Below, in pieces: positions 1 through 10,128 of a stretch of DNA of 41,706 nt. The stretch covers positions 1 through 41,706 of the forward strand of contig LUPK01000051.1 in NCBI GenBank assembly GCA_001627335.1, given 5' to 3'. Source of the stretch: Nocardioides sp. REDSEA-S33_B3 (GTDB lineage Bacteria > Actinomycetota > Actinomycetes > Propionibacteriales > Nocardioidaceae). The notes below the pieces were generated by a model. The model was not told the origin of the DNA and did no database searches. It was given only the letters and a program-made list of their open reading frames with translations. Both the position numbers and the translations under genes were made by a program. Every line of letters begins with the position of its first letter. The stretch's first letter is position 1.

Positions 1-98
1 CCGCCGACGAGGTCGTCGAGCACGACTCGGTCGCCGACGCCGAGCTGCTCGCCCGCGAGCTCGGGGCCCGGGTGATCGAGGAGATCAACCACACCTGA
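1..98 (+). CDS. dnaX: DNA polymerase III gamma/tau subunit, C-terminal end (partial)
   Basis: Only the last 31 codons are in the window, read in the frame that starts at base 3 and ending with TGA at 96-98. The peptide ends in ELGARVIEEINHT, which resembles the C-terminal tail of actinobacterial DnaX, the clamp-loader subunit that holds the replicative polymerase together. The call rests mainly on context: dnaX is followed by ybaB and recR in most bacteria, and that is what follows here. The ATPase domain lies outside the window, so function cannot be tested from these bases. Confidence 0.75.
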   Translation, partial: ADEVVEHDSVADAELLARELGARVIEEINHT

Positions 99-170
99 GC
101 TCCGGCGAGCGCGCCGACGCCGCGGCTCACCGGCCGCCCGTCAGACTCGGACCCAGCACGCCCCAGCGAT

Positions 171-204
171 CACCACCAGCCACCACCAGCCACCCACCAC
201 CAGC
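171..204 (+). repeat. Three copies of CACCACCAGC in the ybaB leader
   Basis: The 10-mer CACCACCAGC occurs at 171-180, 181-190 and 195-204, directly before the ybaB ribosome binding site. It has no G runs and would be unstructured in RNA. It may keep the leader open or be simple slippage; nothing shows a function. Confidence 0.6.
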
Positions 205-223
205 CACACCCGAGGTGAACCCC

Positions 224-613
224 ATGAGCCAGAACCCGTTCGACGCCCTCGGCGGCGGAGGTCTCGACATGAACGCCCTGCTCCAGCAGGCCCAGCAGAT
301 GCAGGAGCAGCTCACCCAGGCCCAGGCCCGCCTCGCCGACACCGTGGTCGAGGGCACCGTGGCCGGTGGTGCGGTGACGGTCAAGGTCAACGGCGTGGGC
401 GAGCTGGTCGGGGTCGACATCCGGGCGGGCGGCTTCGACGGGTCCGACGCCGACGACCTGTCCGACCTCGGCGACATGATCGTGGCGGCGTACCGCGACG
501 CGAAGTCCCAGGCCGACGCCGCCGCCGGCGAGGCCCTCGGCCCGCTGGCCGGCGGGCTGGGCGGCATGGGTGGCGGGCTGCCCGGGGGCACTCCGGGTCA
601 GCTCGGCTTCTAG
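224..613 (+). CDS. ybaB: YbaB/EbfC family nucleoid-associated protein
   Basis: The protein has 129 residues. YbaB/EbfC proteins are small dimers that bind DNA without strong sequence preference and are tied to recombination repair through their constant position beside recR. The central region shows the family pattern (helix with LLQQAQQMQEQLTQAQARLA, then VEGTVAGGAVTVKVNGVGEL, then DDLSDLGDMIVAAYRDAKSQ). The N-terminus is Gly-rich, as is the C-terminal tail. I chose ATG 224 because GAGGTG at 212-217 then sits as a Shine-Dalgarno 6 bases upstream; a GTG at 215 would add three residues but would lie inside that site. It sits 126 bases after dnaX and 9 bases before recR. Confidence 0.93.
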   Translation: MSQNPFDALGGGGLDMNALLQQAQQMQEQLTQAQARLADTVVEGTVAGGAVTVKVNGVGELVGVDIRAGGFDGSDADDLSDLGDMIVAAYRDAKSQADAAAGEALGPLAGGLGGMGGGLPGGTPGQLGF

Positions 614-622
614 GGGCGGTCG

Positions 623-1219
623 GTGTACGAAGGCGTCGTCCAGGACCTCATCGACGAGCTCGGCCGGCTGCCGGGCGTGGGGCCCAAGAGCGCCCAGCGC
701 ATCGCGTTCCACCTGCTGCAGGCCGACCCCGTCGACGTACGCCGCCTCGCCGACGTGCTGATCGAGGTCAAGGCCAAGGTGCAGTTCTGCTCCACCTGCT
801 TCAACGTCAGCGAGGACGAGCAGTGCCGGATCTGCCGCGACCCGCGGCGCGACCCCGGCGTGCTGTGCGTCGTCGAGGAGTACAAGGACGTCGTGGCCAT
901 CGAGCGCACCCGTGAGTACCGCGGCCGCTACCACGTCCTCGGCGGCGCGATCAGCCCCATCGACGGCATCGGGCCCGACCAGCTGCGGGTCCGTGAGCTG
1001 ATGACCAGGCTCGCCGACGGAGCCGTCACCGAGGTCATCCTGGCCACGGATCCCAACCTCGAGGGTGAGGCGACGGCGACCTACCTCACGCGCATGCTGA
1101 AGGTCCTTGACTTGCGCGTGACGCGGTTGGCGAGTGGACTGCCGGTGGGCGGCGACCTCGAGTACGCCGACGAGGTCACCCTTGGCCGTGCGTTCGCAGG
1201 GAGGCGAGCAGCAGAATGA
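623..1219 (+). CDS. recR: Recombination mediator protein RecR
   Basis: RecR works with RecF and RecO to load RecA on gapped DNA in the cytoplasm. The 198-residue product has the normal family length. It begins with a helix-hairpin-helix ([17 protein letters not shown], about 16-32), followed by a four-cysteine zinc finger (C56, C59, C68, C71) and a Toprim domain starting near [14 protein letters not shown] (about 81-94), with the late [15 protein letters not shown] motif. The start is GTG 623, 9 bases after the ybaB stop. The stop overlaps the next gene by 4 bases (ATGA), so RecR and the DUF5063 protein are probably translated together. Confidence 0.97.
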   Translation: MYEGVVQDLIDELGRLPGVGPKSAQRIAFHLLQADPVDVRRLADVLIEVKAKVQFCSTCFNVSEDEQCRICRDPRRDPGVLCVVEEYKDVVAIERTREYRGRYHVLGGAISPIDGIGPDQLRVRELMTRLADGAVTEVILATDPNLEGEATATYLTRMLKVLDLRVTRLASGLPVGGDLEYADEVTLGRAFAGRRAAE

Positions 1220-1830
1220 CCAGCACCCAGAACACCCCCGCCGGGAGCAGCAGCGCCCCGGTCCTCGACGCCGAGACGCTCGCCTTCGCCGAGCAGATCT
1301 CCGACCAGGTCGCCAGCTTCCTGCTCGCCCTGCGCGCGATCGCCCAGGAGAACGACGCGGGTCGCGCCGTCTCGCTGCTGCTGCTCGAGATCAGCCAGGT
1401 GCTGCTCGCCGGCGCCCGCCTGGGCGCCCAGCGCGACTTCACCCCGCGCGAGGAGTACCAGCCCGACGTCGGCCCCGAACCCGACCTCGACGAGATGCGG
1501 ATGCGGCTGGCCGGGATGCTCGACAACGTCGACACCTACAGCTTCGTCTTCGACCCCTACGTGCCCGAGGTCGTCGAGAGCCAGCTCTCCGACGACCTCG
1601 CCTCGATCGCCACCGACCTCGACACCGGCCTGCGGCACTACCGCAACGGCCACGTCACCGAGGCCCTGTGGTGGTGGCAGTTCTCCTACGTCTCCAACTG
1701 GGGCAACCTCGCCGGCGCTGCGCTCAACGCGCTGCTCTCGGTGGTCAGCCACGACCGCCTCGACGTCGAGGTCGACCTCGACTCCGACCAGGTCGTCGTC
1801 GCCGAGCAGATGCTCTCCGACCCGTCCTGA
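1216..1830 (+). CDS. DUF5063 family protein
   Basis: The 204-residue protein is soluble, acidic and mostly helical, with no signal peptide or membrane span. It matches the actinobacterial DUF5063 family by its layout: a helical core with [21 protein letters not shown], a [20 protein letters not shown] segment, and a Trp-rich stretch ([20 protein letters not shown]). The biochemical role of this family is unknown to me. It overlaps recR by ATGA, which suggests a repair or housekeeping link but does not prove it. The gene ends 143 bases before lysC. Confidence 0.85.
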   Translation: MTSTQNTPAGSSSAPVLDAETLAFAEQISDQVASFLLALRAIAQENDAGRAVSLLLLEISQVLLAGARLGAQRDFTPREEYQPDVGPEPDLDEMRMRLAGMLDNVDTYSFVFDPYVPEVVESQLSDDLASIATDLDTGLRHYRNGHVTEALWWWQFSYVSNWGNLAGAALNALLSVVSHDRLDVEVDLDSDQVVVAEQMLSDPS

Positions 1831-1894
1831 GGCCCTCCTCGCCCCACCTCGTCCACGGCTGAGCCTGGCGCGGGGCGGCACCCGGGCGCGCCGG

Positions 1895-1900
1895 TAGACT
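1895..1900 (+). promoter_or_regulatory. Probable -10 element for lysC-asd
   Basis: TAGACT at 1895-1900 fits the actinobacterial TAnnnT -10 pattern and lies in the 143-base gap before lysC, which would give a leader of about 65 bases. No convincing -35 is seen. A ribosome binding site (GGGGA, 1962-1966) precedes the lysC GTG. Confidence 0.45.
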
Positions 1901-1927
1901 CGGCCACCGGCCGGGCGCACCCCGTGA

Positions 1928-4300
<2,373 letters not shown>

Positions 4301-4304
4301 CCCA

Positions 4305-4438
4305 CCGCCGAACCGTCACCCACGCACGGCCGAGAGGTCGCTGGCGCACGGCCGAGAGGTCGCTGGCGTGCGTGCGCGAGCGACTCCTCGAGCGTGCGTG
4401 AGTGACGGGTGGGCCGTGCGTGAGTGACGCTTCGGCGG
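4305..4438. repeat. 27-base inverted repeat enclosing tandem repeats, between convergent genes
   Basis: Arms at 4305-4331 and 4412-4438 pair at 25 of 27 positions (left arm begins CCGCCGAACCGTCACC, right arm ends GAGTGACGCTTCGGCGG). The 80 bases between them hold a perfect 22-base tandem duplication (4324-4345 and 4346-4367, GCACGGCCGAGAGGTCGCTG..) and GTGCGTGAGTGACG, which recurs inside the right arm. It separates the 3' ends of asd (plus) and the membrane protein gene (minus), so it can act as a two-way terminator. The small-element-like architecture could also be a MITE; I see no clear target-site duplication. Confidence 0.7.
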
Positions 4439-4441
4439 GTC

Positions 4442-5251
4442 TCAGCCCTCCGCGGGCTCGATGACGCTGGTGGTGACCCAGTGCGAGAGCAGGAAGGTCG
4501 CGACGGTCATCACGGGGATGACGATGACCATCCACCACTCCTGAAGCACGTCGACCAGGAACAGCAGCGAGAGCACACAGGTCAGGCCCACGGCCAGGAA
4601 GCTGGTGCTCATCGGGTCCGGCACGCGCGCCAGGCGCAACAGGGTGCCGCCGAGCAGCACCATGGCGACCATCACGGCCACGAGCAGGGTGAAACCGGGA
4701 CCGCCGCCGCAGGTGGAGACCCCGCGGACGCTCTCGCACAGCCGCAGCGAGCCGGCGGTGAGCAGGACGACCAGGAGACCGACCACCAGACCGGTGACGC
4801 CGGCCGCGACGCGACCGTCGATCGACAGGGGTGCGCGGGGCGCCTTCGGGGTCGGAGCGGGGACGGGCTGCGGCTCGGGTGCCGGCGCCGTGGCCGCCGG
4901 CGCGGGAGCGGCCGCGGCAGGGGCGGGGGCAGCGACGGCGGGCTCCTCGACGGGCGGGGCGGCGGGCGGGGCCTGGGCCGGAGCGGTCTCCAGGACCACG
5001 GTCTCCTCCGGGCTGTCGTCCCGGGCCGCTGTGCTGGTCGCCGGAGCGGCCGCCCCCGGAGTGCTGGCCGCCTGAGTGCTCGTCTCGTCGGCGCCCGACT
5101 CGGGGACAGGCGTCTCGTGGGCGCTCGGCTGGGCGTCGGGCGTCTCGTCGGCCGCCTTGCCCTTGCGACGACCGAACAGCCTCCCGAGGCTGGGTGCCTC
5201 GAGGGAGGGTGCGTCGTCGGGCCGCTGGTCGTCTGGCATGGGCCGAATCAT
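4442..5251 (-). CDS. Ala/Pro-rich membrane protein of unknown function
   Basis: About 269 residues from ATG 5251 (a second ATG at 5239 is equally possible; no clear ribosome binding site decides). Residues 1 to about 140 are low complexity: Arg/Lys patch LGRLFGRRKGK, then acidic Ala/Pro/Glu-rich stretches ending in alternating APAP. The last 120 residues contain four hydrophobic spans (GVTGLVVGLLVVLLTAG; FTLLVAVMVAMVLLGGTLL; SFLAVGLTCVLSLLFLVDVL; WWMVIVIPVMTVATFLLS). I do not recognise the family. A disordered cytoplasmic arm on a small membrane domain is the visible design. The open frame runs upstream through tRNA-Pro but that part is not coding. Confidence 0.75.
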   Translation of the reverse strand: MIRPMPDDQRPDDAPSLEAPSLGRLFGRRKGKAADETPDAQPSAHETPVPESGADETSTQAASTPGAAAPATSTAARDDSPEETVVLETAPAQAPPAAPPVEEPAVAAPAPAAAAPAPAATAPAPEPQPVPAPTPKAPRAPLSIDGRVAAGVTGLVVGLLVVLLTAGSLRLCESVRGVSTCGGGPGFTLLVAVMVAMVLLGGTLLRLARVPDPMSTSFLAVGLTCVLSLLFLVDVLQEWWMVIVIPVMTVATFLLSHWVTTSVIEPAEG

Positions 5252-5327
5252 GTCACGGCCGCCACACGATTCCAGCAGGACGCACACCCTGGACCGGCGC
5301 CGACGCGGGCGCCCCCGGGACAGCACG

Positions 5328-5359
5328 AGGGCCCGGATCCTGGAGCGGATCCGGGCCCT
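5328..5359 (-). terminator. Strong hairpin downstream of tRNA-Pro
   Basis: A perfect 13-base-pair stem (AGGGCCCGGATCC at 5328-5340 and GGATCCGGGCCCT at 5347-5359) with a 6-base loop lies just past the 3' end of tRNA-Pro in its transcription direction and upstream of the membrane protein gene. It has no U tract, as is common for actinobacterial terminators. Confidence 0.75.
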
Positions 5360-5363
5360 GCTG

Positions 5364-5437
5364 TCGGGCTGACAGGATTTGAACCTGCGGCCTCCTCGTC
5401 CCGAACGAGGCGCGCTACCAAGCTGCGCCACAGCCCG
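5364..5437 (-). tRNA. tRNA-Pro (anticodon CGG)
   Basis: On the minus strand the 74-base sequence runs from CGGGCTG to CAGCCCG plus discriminator A. It folds with a 7-base-pair acceptor stem, D arm GCGC/GCGC, anticodon stem CCTCG/CGAGG around loop TTCGGGA (anticodon CGG, reading CCG), and T arm GCAGG-TTCAAAT-CCTGT. The 3' CCA is not encoded; the next bases are CAG. CCG is a frequent proline codon in this GC-rich genome. Confidence 0.97.
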
Positions 5438-5489
5438 ATCGGAGCGACCCCACGGGGCCACGTCCGCGAGGGAGCATAGCCGAGGCCCC

Positions 5490-6437
5490 TCAGCCCTCCC
5501 CAATCGGGACCAGCGTCAGCAGCACCGCCTCCGGACGGCAGGCGACGCGGATGCGCGCGTAGGGGGACGTGCCCAACCCGGCGCCCACGTGCATCCAGGT
5601 CGAGCCGGGGTCACCGGGGGCCGAGTCGGCGGGGTGGCGGTGCACCCCGCGGGCCCTCGCCGGCTCCAGGTCGCAGTTGGTGGCCAGGGCCCGCCCGCCC
5701 GGCAGGCACACCTGGCCGCCGTGGGTGTGGCCGGCCAGGACGGCGTCGTACCCGTCCCGGGCGAACGCGTCCAGCACCCGCAGGTACGGCGCGTGCGTGA
5801 TGCCCAGCCGGACGTCCACCTCCGGGTCGGCCGGGCCGGCGACCTCGTCGAGCCGGTCGTAGCCCAGGTGCGGGTCGTCGACCCCGGTGAACGCGAGGTC
5901 CAGGTCGCCGACGCGCACCCGGCCACGGGTGTTGGTGAGGTCCAACCAGCCCGCGTCGGTGAAGGTCCGCGACAGCTCGCGCCAGGGCAGCTCGGGGACG
6001 TCGGTGTGCCGCTTGCCGGTGTCGGGCAGCAGGTAGGCGAAGGGGTTGCGGAAGGACGGCTCGAAGTAGTCGTTGCTGCCGTGGACGAAGACCCCGGGCA
6101 CGTCCAGCAGGGGCCCGAGCGCGTCGGTGACCACCGGGACGGCGTCGCGGTGGGCGAGGTTGTCACCGGTGTCGACCACCAGGTCGGGGCGCAGCCCGGC
6201 CAGCCCCGCGAGCCACTCCTGCTTGGCTCGCTGACCGGGCGTCATGTGCAGGTCGGTCAGGTGCAGCACCCGCAGCGGCCGCGCCCCAGGCGGCAGCACC
6301 GGCAGCGTCCGCTCGCGCAGCACGTAGTGGCGCGCCTCCCACGCGGCGTACGCCGTCGTCGCGGCCCCCGCGACCAGCGCACCGGCCGCGAGGCGGGTGG
6401 TCGCCCTGCCGAGGGCGGAAACCGGGGTGAGGGCCAC
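5490..6437 (-). CDS. Membrane-anchored metallophosphoesterase (calcineurin-like)
   Basis: The 315-residue protein starts with one uncleaved hydrophobic segment (about 14-33), then a metallophosphoesterase domain. Metal ligands are visible in order: TDLH (D62, H64), TGDN (D92), GSND (N122), a later THAPY histidine, and GHTHGG near 245. The family hydrolyses phosphoesters such as phospholipid headgroups or nucleotides; the substrate here is unknown. M. tuberculosis Rv3683, next to ponA2, is the positional counterpart. I start at GTG 6437; a TTG at 6455 would add six residues. It is divergent from yqeY and ends near tRNA-Pro. Confidence 0.88.
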   Translation of the reverse strand: MALTPVSALGRATTRLAAGALVAGAATTAYAAWEARHYVLRERTLPVLPPGARPLRVLHLTDLHMTPGQRAKQEWLAGLAGLRPDLVVDTGDNLAHRDAVPVVTDALGPLLDVPGVFVHGSNDYFEPSFRNPFAYLLPDTGKRHTDVPELPWRELSRTFTDAGWLDLTNTRGRVRVGDLDLAFTGVDDPHLGYDRLDEVAGPADPEVDVRLGITHAPYLRVLDAFARDGYDAVLAGHTHGGQVCLPGGRALATNCDLEPARARGVHRHPADSAPGDPGSTWMHVGAGLGTSPYARIRVACRPEAVLLTLVPIGEG

Positions 6438-6450
6438 GCCCTCAGGCTGC

Positions 6451-6456
6451 CACAAT
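6451..6456 (+). promoter_or_regulatory. -10 element for leaderless yqeY
   Basis: CACAAT at 6451-6456 lies 7 bases before ATG 6464, the spacing expected when transcription starts at the A of the start codon. No ribosome binding site precedes that ATG, which supports leaderless translation. Confidence 0.4.
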
Positions 6457-6463
6457 GACCCGC

Positions 6464-6925
6464 ATGAGCAGCCTCAAGGACCGACTCCGCGCCGATCTCA
6501 CCACCGCCATGAAGGCCCGCGACGAGCTGCGCTCCTCCACGCTGCGGATGGTGCTGGCCGCCGTCACCAACGCCGAGGTCGCCGGCAAGACCGCCAAGAC
6601 CCTCTCCGACGACGAGGTCATCGGCGTGCTCACCAGCGAGACCAAGAAGCGCCGCGAGGCCGCGACCGCCTTCGCCGACGGCGGCCGCGCCGAGAGCGCC
6701 GAGCGGGAGCGTGCCGAGGCCGAGGTGATCGCGGAGTACCTCCCCGAGCAGCTCTCCGACGCCGAGGTCGCCGACATCGTGACCGCTGCCATCGAGTCCA
6801 CCGGCGCCGGGGCCGAGGGCATGAAGGCGATGGGCCGGGTCATGGGCGTCGTGCAGCCCCAGGTGAAGGGGCGTGCCGAAGGCGGTGCCGTCGCCGCGGA
6901 GGTACGCCGCCAGCTCGGCGCCTGA
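6464..6925 (+). CDS. yqeY: GatB/YqeY domain protein
   Basis: 153 residues from ATG 6464; an in-frame ATG at 6455 would add three residues but places the start inside the likely -10. The sequence shows the YqeY pattern: LKDRLRADLTTAMKARDELRSSTLRMVLAAVTNAEV at the N-terminus, EVIGVLTSETKKRREAATAF in the middle, AEYLPEQLSDAEVADIV, and the C-terminal GMKAMGRVMGVVQPQVKGRA. The domain is shared with the tail of the amidotransferase subunit GatB and is thought to bind tRNA, but the free-standing protein has no settled function. It is divergent from the metallophosphoesterase gene and convergent with ponA2. Confidence 0.95.
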   Translation: MSSLKDRLRADLTTAMKARDELRSSTLRMVLAAVTNAEVAGKTAKTLSDDEVIGVLTSETKKRREAATAFADGGRAESAERERAEAEVIAEYLPEQLSDAEVADIVTAAIESTGAGAEGMKAMGRVMGVVQPQVKGRAEGGAVAAEVRRQLGA

Positions 6926-7185
6926 GGGGCGTCACACGGCCCTTCTCCCTGCTCGGACCTGATCGGCGCCGGCCCCGAGCGCCTGGCGGCGTGACAGCAC
7001 ACCGTGCTGGCGTCTGAGCAGGCGCTGGAGGTCGGGGTCGGACACCTCCCGATCATGCGTCGTCCGCGACCCCGGCGCCCGAGCGGCGATCGCAGGCTGT
7101 GGAGAACCTGCACCCGGTGGAGTGCGCCGCGTGAAGCTGGTTCACGCGATGCGCTCCACCCGCCGCGGCGGGCGGGGCCGGTCGG
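6926..7185. other. Gap between convergent yqeY and ponA2
   Basis: This 260-base stretch has no convincing gene on either strand. It contains a perfect 8-base inverted repeat (CGCGTGAA at 7128-7135, TTCACGCG at 7141-7148) and a GC palindrome just before the ponA2 stop (around 7160-7175). Either could help end ponA2 transcription. Confidence 0.5.
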
Positions 7186-9558
7186 TCAGCGGTTGTTGCC
7201 CCGGCCGTTCCCGCGGCCGTTGCCCCGTCCGTTGCCGTTGCCGTTGTTGTTCCCGCCGTTGTTGTTGGTCTTCGGGGGCTTCGGCGGGCGACCGTTGGAC
7301 TGGTAGAGCGTGATCGAGGAGCTCGAGGGCACGACCGCGCCGCCTCCGGGTGAGGAGTAGGCGACCAGCCCCTCGGCGTACCCGCTGTTGACGTAGCCGC
7401 CGTAGGAGACGACGAAGCCGGCGTCCTCGAGCTGACGGGTGGCGCCCTCGACGCCGAGCCCGGCCACGGACGGGACCGTGGTGGGCACGCCCGCCACGTC
7501 GGAGGCGTCAGGGGCGACGAAGTCCTCGTTCGGGAGCTCGCCCATGACGTTGCGCATGGCGGTGCCCCAGATCGGCGCCGCGAAGCCCGAGCCGGAGGCC
7601 GAGGAGATGTAGTTGGGCCCGACGGTCTGGCCGGTGAGGCTGATCGGGGTGCCGGACTGGTTGGCGCCGGCGATCATCGCCGCCGCGGCCATCGTCGGGG
7701 TGTAGCCGACGAACCACACGGACTTGCCGTCCTGGGTGGTGCCGGTCTTGCCTGCGGCCGGGCTGTCGAGCTGCCAGGACGAGGCGAAGCCACCGGGCTC
7801 GATGACGCCGCGCAGCACGTCGTTGACGGCGTCGGCGGTGGAGTTCTGCATCACCTGGCGGCACTTGGTGGGGTACTCCTTGAGCGTGTTGCCGGCCATG
7901 TCCTCGATCGACGTCACCGGCCGCGAGGTGCAGTGCAGGCCGCGCTCGGCGAAGGTCGCGTAGGCCTCGGCCATCTCCAGCGGGCTCACCGAGGCGACGC
8001 CGAGCGCGAAGGACGGCACCATCCAGCGGTCGGCGCCCTCCTTGCCCTTCAGGCCCACGATGCCCATCTGCTTGGCGAGCGTGAAGGGCTTGCACAGCCC
8101 CACCCGCTGCGAGAGCTCGATGTAGAAGGTGTTCACCGACTTCTGGGTGCCGGTGTAGAGGTTGAAGGTGCCTTCGCCGGTGGAGTTGCTGACCGGGTAG
8201 TCGGCCGGGTTGGAGAAGTTCTGCCCGTTGCAGACCTTGAACTCGTTCTGCTGGAAGGTCCGCGTCTGCGGGGCGGCGATCTGGGTGTTGAGCGGGATGC
8301 CCTGCTCCACGGCGGCGGCGAGCACGAACGCCTTGAACGTCGAGCCCGGCTGGAAGCCGCCGGAGTCGCCGTACTTCTTCGGCACGGTGTAGTTGAGGTA
8401 GGTCTGGCCAGCGGCCTTGTCGGCGCCCATCGGCCGGGACTGCGCCAGGGCGCGGACATCGCCGGTGCCGGGCTCGACCATCGCCAGGGCGCCGATGGCG
8501 TTGTCGCGCGGGTAGACCCGGTCGCGCACCGCAGCGTCGGCGCCGCGCTGGTAGTCGAGGTCGAGGGTGGTGCGGATCGTCAGGCCGCCGGTGTTGAGGA
8601 GGCTGCGGCGCTCCTTCTTGTTCTTGCCGAGCGCGTCGTCCTTGAGCAGCCACTGGATGACGTAGTCGCAGAAGAAGGGCGCGGCGGAGAACACGCAGCC
8701 GTTGCTGAACTTCTGCACGTCCAGCTTCAGCGGCTTGGACTGCAGGCGCTCGACGCGCTTGGAGTTGAGGATGCCGACGTCGTTCATCCGCTGCAGCACG
8801 ACGTTGCGGCGCTGCAGCGCGCGCTCGGGGTTGTCGGTGGGGTCGTAGCCCTCGGGGTTGCGCACCAGGCCGGCCAGCGTCGCGGACTGCAGGACGTTGA
8901 GCTTGCTGGCGTTGGTGTTGAAGAAGTGCTTGGCCGCGGACTGGATGCCGTAGGCGCCGTCGCCGAAGTAGGCGATGTTGAGGTAGCGCTCGAGGATCCA
9001 GTCCTTGGTGTGGTTCTGCTCCAGGGCCACGGCGTAGCGCAGCTCCTTGAGCTTGCGCGCGTAGGTGTCGTCGGTGGCGGCGGCGCGCTCCTCGTCGGTG
9101 GCGGCCTGGTTGACCAGCGTCTGCTTGACCAGCTGCTGGGTGATCGAGGAGCCACCCTGCACCGTGCCGCTCTGGGCGGTGTTGGTGATGAAGGCGCGGA
9201 TCGTGCCCTGCAGGTCCAGGGCGCCGTGCTGGTAGAACCGCGCGTCCTCCACGGCCACGATCGCCTTGACCATCTTGCGCGAGACCTGCGTCAGCGGGAC
9301 CTCGACACGGTTCTGGTCGTAGAGGGTGGCCAACACGTTGCCGTCGACGTCGAGGATCGTCGAGCGCTGCGAGAGCTGCTCGGTCTCCAGCTCCTCGGGC
9401 AGGTTGTCCATCGTGTCGGCGACGTTGCGCGCGCTGACCCCCACCACACCGGCGAACGGGATGGCCAGACCGGCCACCAGCACCCCGAGGACGGCCGAGA
9501 CGACGACCATGACCCCCAGGTGGGAGAGGACGCGGGTGCTCGTGGGACGCTCCGACAT
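7186..9558 (-). CDS. ponA2: Class A penicillin-binding protein with PASTA domain
   Basis: Bifunctional peptidoglycan synthase: glycosyltransferase plus DD-transpeptidase, outside the membrane. The 790-residue protein has a short cytoplasmic N-terminus, one membrane span (about 12-36), a transglycosylase domain with E104 in VEDARFYQHGALD and GGSSITQQLVKQTL, and a transpeptidase with SxxK at S406-K409 (PGSTFK), SVN (TQKSVNTFY) and K604-T-G. One PASTA repeat follows (VPSVAGLGVEGATRQLEDAG..). The last 30 residues are an Asn/Gly/Arg-only tail. The neighbours whiB4 and the ArsA pair match M. tuberculosis ponA2 (Rv3682), involved in stationary-phase and acid survival there. Confidence 0.95.
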   Translation of the reverse strand: MSERPTSTRVLSHLGVMVVVSAVLGVLVAGLAIPFAGVVGVSARNVADTMDNLPEELETEQLSQRSTILDVDGNVLATLYDQNRVEVPLTQVSRKMVKAIVAVEDARFYQHGALDLQGTIRAFITNTAQSGTVQGGSSITQQLVKQTLVNQAATDEERAAATDDTYARKLKELRYAVALEQNHTKDWILERYLNIAYFGDGAYGIQSAAKHFFNTNASKLNVLQSATLAGLVRNPEGYDPTDNPERALQRRNVVLQRMNDVGILNSKRVERLQSKPLKLDVQKFSNGCVFSAAPFFCDYVIQWLLKDDALGKNKKERRSLLNTGGLTIRTTLDLDYQRGADAAVRDRVYPRDNAIGALAMVEPGTGDVRALAQSRPMGADKAAGQTYLNYTVPKKYGDSGGFQPGSTFKAFVLAAAVEQGIPLNTQIAAPQTRTFQQNEFKVCNGQNFSNPADYPVSNSTGEGTFNLYTGTQKSVNTFYIELSQRVGLCKPFTLAKQMGIVGLKGKEGADRWMVPSFALGVASVSPLEMAEAYATFAERGLHCTSRPVTSIEDMAGNTLKEYPTKCRQVMQNSTADAVNDVLRGVIEPGGFASSWQLDSPAAGKTGTTQDGKSVWFVGYTPTMAAAAMIAGANQSGTPISLTGQTVGPNYISSASGSGFAAPIWGTAMRNVMGELPNEDFVAPDASDVAGVPTTVPSVAGLGVEGATRQLEDAGFVVSYGGYVNSGYAEGLVAYSSPGGGAVVPSSSSITLYQSNGRPPKPPKTNNNGGNNNGNGNGRGNGRGNGRGNNR

Positions 9559-9565
9559 GGCGCCC

Positions 9566-9571
9566 AGGGTA
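9566..9571 (-). promoter_or_regulatory. -10 element for leaderless ponA2
   Basis: On the minus strand TACCCT is followed by 7 bases and the ponA2 ATG (9558). There is no ribosome binding site, so the message probably begins at or next to the start codon. Confidence 0.5.
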
Positions 9572-9756
9572 CGGGAGCGGCCCTACCACCCCGACCCGCC
9601 GTGGTCAGCCCGGACTAGTCATTTCGGGCCATGCCACTTGGGCTGAACGTGTCTGCCTGAGATCTGTGACACGACTTAACTTTGTTGCAGGGACATGGGG
9701 GCAGACGTCATGGGGACGCATTTGCTGCCTCCACGACAAGATGTGGGGACATCATC

Positions 9757-10068
9757 ATGTGGGTTGAGGACTGGACTCCGCGCGCCGCGTGCAAGTCGGC
9801 GTCGCCGGATCAGCTGTTCGTGCGAGGTGCCGAGCAGAACAAGGCCAAGCAGGTCTGTCAGGGCTGCCCGGTGCGCACCGAGTGCCTCGCGGAGGCGCTG
9901 GACAACCAGATCGAGTGGGGCGTCTGGGGCGGGATGACCGAGCGGGAGCGCCGTGCGCTGCTGCGTCGCCGCCCGAACGCCTCCTGGCGCCAGGTGCTCG
10001 AGACCGCGCGCACGCAGACGCCGGGCCAGCAGGCCCCGGCGCCGGTCCGCGCGATCCGTTCCGCCTGA
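9757..10068 (+). CDS. whiB4: WhiB-family iron-sulfur regulator (WhiB4-like)
   Basis: Wbl proteins carry a [4Fe-4S] cluster that senses O2, NO or redox state and control genes with the principal sigma factor or by binding DNA. The 103-residue protein has all four ligands, C12, C34, C37 and C43 (CX21CX2CX5C), then the turn GVWGG at 55-59 and a basic C-terminal tail with RRALLRRRP. I start at ATG 9757 (MWVEDWTPRAACK), preceded by GTGGGGACATC. The call WhiB4 rather than another Wbl comes from position: ponA2 on one side and two ArsA-like ATPases on the other, as in M. tuberculosis Rv3679-Rv3682. A 200-base divergent gap to ponA2 holds its promoter. Confidence 0.9.
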   Translation: MWVEDWTPRAACKSASPDQLFVRGAEQNKAKQVCQGCPVRTECLAEALDNQIEWGVWGGMTERERRALLRRRPNASWRQVLETARTQTPGQQAPAPVRAIRSA

Positions 10069-10101
10069 TCGCAGCTGATCGCGGCCTGATCGCCGGCTGA
10101 C

Positions 10102-10128
10102 GCTCGCCCGCCTCAGCGGCGGGCGAGC
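10102..10128. terminator. Two-way terminator between whiB4 and the ArsA-like gene
   Basis: A perfect 11-base-pair stem (GCTCGCCCGCC at 10102-10112, GGCGGGCGAGC at 10118-10128) with a 5-base loop. The loop holds the TGA stop of the minus-strand ATPase gene, and the right arm encodes its last residues, so one hairpin serves both convergent genes. Confidence 0.8.

Noticed and set aside
4324..4367. Tandem 22-base repeats as a possible CRISPR
   Set aside because: Only two copies, directly adjacent with no spacers, and no cas genes.
5252..5503. Upstream extension of the membrane protein frame to 353 residues
   Set aside because: It would run through tRNA-Pro and its terminator hairpin, so the real start must be near 5239-5251.
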